From NCBI GenBank assembly GCA_019746105.1, contig JAIESK010000003.1, positions 1 through 36,898 on the forward strand: a stretch of 36,898 bases of DNA, read 5' to 3'. This DNA comes from Alphaproteobacteria bacterium (GTDB taxonomy: Bacteria; Pseudomonadota; Alphaproteobacteria; UBA9655). Position numbers and translations under genes: made by a program. Positions 35,760 to 36,898 of the stretch are shown here, piece by piece. The stretch's first letter is position 1. Every line of letters begins with the position of its first letter. The notes below the pieces were generated by a model that ran no database searches, had not been told where the DNA came from, and saw nothing but the letters and a program-made list of their open reading frames with translations.

Positions 35760-35882
35760 ACTTATTATAAAAACCACATTCCTATTGATAATACTCTTTT
35801 GCGAACAGGCAAACACGCCATTGAAGATGGCTTGAAAACTGCAGAAATAAAAGACCTTAGGATACATAATTTGAAAAGCTAA
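35760..35882 (+). pseudogene. Remnant of a second tyrosine integrase
   Basis: The plus-strand frame ending at TAA 35880-35882 reads ...EDGLKTAEIKDLRIHNLKS*, which parallels IKDLRLHDLRRT in the neighbouring integrase (residues 322-333) but lacks the catalytic Arg after the His. The upstream part is too short and degenerate to be a gene. It suggests an earlier integration at the same site or a partial duplication. The rest of 35618-35878 shows no gene. Confidence 0.5.
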
Positions 35883-36898
35883 GAAGAAAGACTAAAACTC
35901 CCCTGAGAGACTTCTTGGATATAGCCCATTTGGATAAGGTCGGAGAGAAGAGGATCGAGTTCTTTTGAGCTTCTGAATTTAGAATACCTCATGATGAAGC
36001 GTCGGGTGAGAGGATTTTCTGTGTTGTTGGATTGTTTTTTTATCCAAGCAAGGAGCTCTTCTGCTTTTGAAAGCTTGGGAAAGAGATCGAAGGTCGTATC
36101 TAACACCATCCCGTAGATACGGCGGGCATGGGATTCGAGATAATCACAGCATGCCGCGGCTTTCTTTGCTGATTCCAGGGTAACATCCCGGTCCCTTTGT
36201 CCATCGGCAATATGCACAATATGAAAGATCAGGGCTAAGGAGGGCATCAAGCTGCGATATTTGGAGAGATGCTGCAAAATGATGGGATGGTCATTTCCTT
36301 CAAGTTTTTCTTGCAGCTGCTTGATCCAATCGTGAAAAAACTGTTGGGCTTCCCATGAGAATCGAAAGTAAAGAATGGTATGCTGACCTTCATAAAGAGG
36401 TTCGGGAGCTTTCGCTCCATGCTCTGTAAACACCATGGCATCAATTGTTTTACAGATGTGAAGAATACGGTTTTTGGCAAAGGAATCGGGATATTGATCC
36501 ACCACTTTCCAAGGTATCTTGTCAGGATAAACAAGCAGTTGAAAGCGTTGTAATAGCCCGTCATTATCAAGCTTTGTAAGCGCCTTATTTAAATAAGCCG
36601 TTATTTTGTCCGGTTGGGTTGTTCCTAAAATGGAAACACAGATATTTTGTGCATGAATAGTGCCTCGACCCATGCGATCGATGGTATAAGGCTTATCTCC
36701 ATTCCAGGCTTCAAGATAAAAGCTTCTGTCTGATTCGTGGCCTTTCTTTTCCCAGCTTTCTAGAAAACCCATTAGCTCATCTCGATAAATCAGAACGCCT
36801 CCAGAATTCTGAGATAAAATCTCGTGCATTTTTTCAAGAGTTGTATCACTGACTTTATAACGCTTAAAATGAGGCTCAGGAGGACATTTTTTAAGAAG
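35879..36898 (-). CDS. DUF3987 domain protein (5' end outside window)
   Basis: From the stop at 35879 the frame is open to the right edge: the 23 codons upstream of ATG 36829 read KKCPPEPHFKRYKVSDTTLEK, which continues the family, so the gene is cut by the window. Visible motifs are GGVLIYRDELMGFLESW, RSFYLEAWNGDKPYTIDRMGRG and LGTTQPDKI, typical of DUF3987 proteins found in phages, satellites and integrative elements, often next to primases. It ends with a helical domain (RSSKELDPLLSDLIQMGYI), probably winged-helix. Role probably in element replication; unproven. Confidence 0.85.
   Translation of the reverse strand, partial: LLKKCPPEPHFKRYKVSDTTLEKMHEILSQNSGGVLIYRDELMGFLESWEKKGHESDRSFYLEAWNGDKPYTIDRMGRGTIHAQNICVSILGTTQPDKITAYLNKALTKLDNDGLLQRFQLLVYPDKIPWKVVDQYPDSFAKNRILHICKTIDAMVFTEHGAKAPEPLYEGQHTILYFRFSWEAQQFFHDWIKQLQEKLEGNDHPIILQHLSKYRSLMPSLALIFHIVHIADGQRDRDVTLESAKKAAACCDYLESHARRIYGMVLDTTFDLFPKLSKAEELLAWIKKQSNNTENPLTRRFIMRYSKFRSSKELDPLLSDLIQMGYIQEVSQGSFSLSS

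Larger units (their letters stand above)
34228..36898. mobile_element. Left end of an integrated element at tRNA-Val
   Basis: The half tRNA marks the boundary; the integrase gene begins 170 bases inside it, followed by an integrase remnant and a DUF3987 gene, both typical of integrative plasmid-like or phage-like elements. The element continues beyond the right edge. The 34051-34450 gap also has a direct repeat AGTATACCC at 34392 and 34403, which could be part of an arm-type integrase site. Confidence 0.7.

Overview
The window looks like a piece of chromosome from an AT-rich, host-associated alphaproteobacterium. I infer this from an RNase PH gene divergent from hrcA-grpE-dnaK-dnaJ, a tatD plus MBL-hydrolase pair, an nfeD-slipin pair, a lone terminase of the type found in alphaproteobacterial gene transfer agents, dispersed palindromic intergenic repeats, and an unusually large share of genes for proteins with signal peptides and no clear housekeeping role. 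A Holosporales/Paracaedibacter-like intracellular symbiont fits best, but no rRNA or other decisive marker is present, so the taxonomy is inference.

Layout. 1-2337 (minus) is the 5' part of a very long, signal-peptide-bearing, Ala/Pro/Lys/Arg repeat protein that runs off the left edge; its basic 20-residue repeats resemble histone H1-like tails. 2338-5396 holds dispersed palindromic repeats, a frameshifted gene for a small Cys-rich secreted protein, and a 595-aa secreted protein. 5397-9380 holds an aspartoacylase-like metallohydrolase, a lone terminase large subunit, an MNT/HEPN pair and a class D beta-lactamase. 9381-9777 appears to contain a very small minus-strand transcription unit. 9778-11324 is tatD and an MBL hydrolase. 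11392-16444 is an RND adaptor and permease followed immediately by a secreted kinase-like protein. 16454-17170 is a nucleotidyltransferase-HEPN fusion. 17437-19534 is nfeD-slipin. After a decayed IS3-type remnant comes a second large secreted protein (19923-21854). 22152-27797 is the rph / hrcA-grpE-dnaK-dnaJ block. 27888-34050 carries a small secreted coiled-coil protein, a multicopper oxidase fused to a CopB-type outer-membrane barrel, a methyltransferase with a signal peptide, and a secreted protein of unknown function. From 34228 to the right edge is the end of an integrated element: the 3' half of a tRNA-Val gene (the likely attachment scar), a tyrosine integrase, an integrase remnant and a DUF3987 gene that runs off the edge.

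Most notable signals: (1) the two large secreted proteins (3373-5160 and 19923-21854) share an architecture of signal peptide, long helical body, lysine-rich cluster and a C-terminal domain resembling the HicA/YcfA toxin fold; (2) a secreted kinase-like protein and a secreted methyltransferase-like protein add to what looks like a set of exported candidate host-acting proteins; (3) CopA and CopB are fused in one reading frame; (4) a small Cys-rich secreted protein is intact except for one missing base in an A7 run; (5) the tRNA-Val half-gene next to the integrase marks an element boundary. The functions of the exported proteins are inference; the domain signatures come from reading the translated sequence and from remembered family consensus, not from searches.
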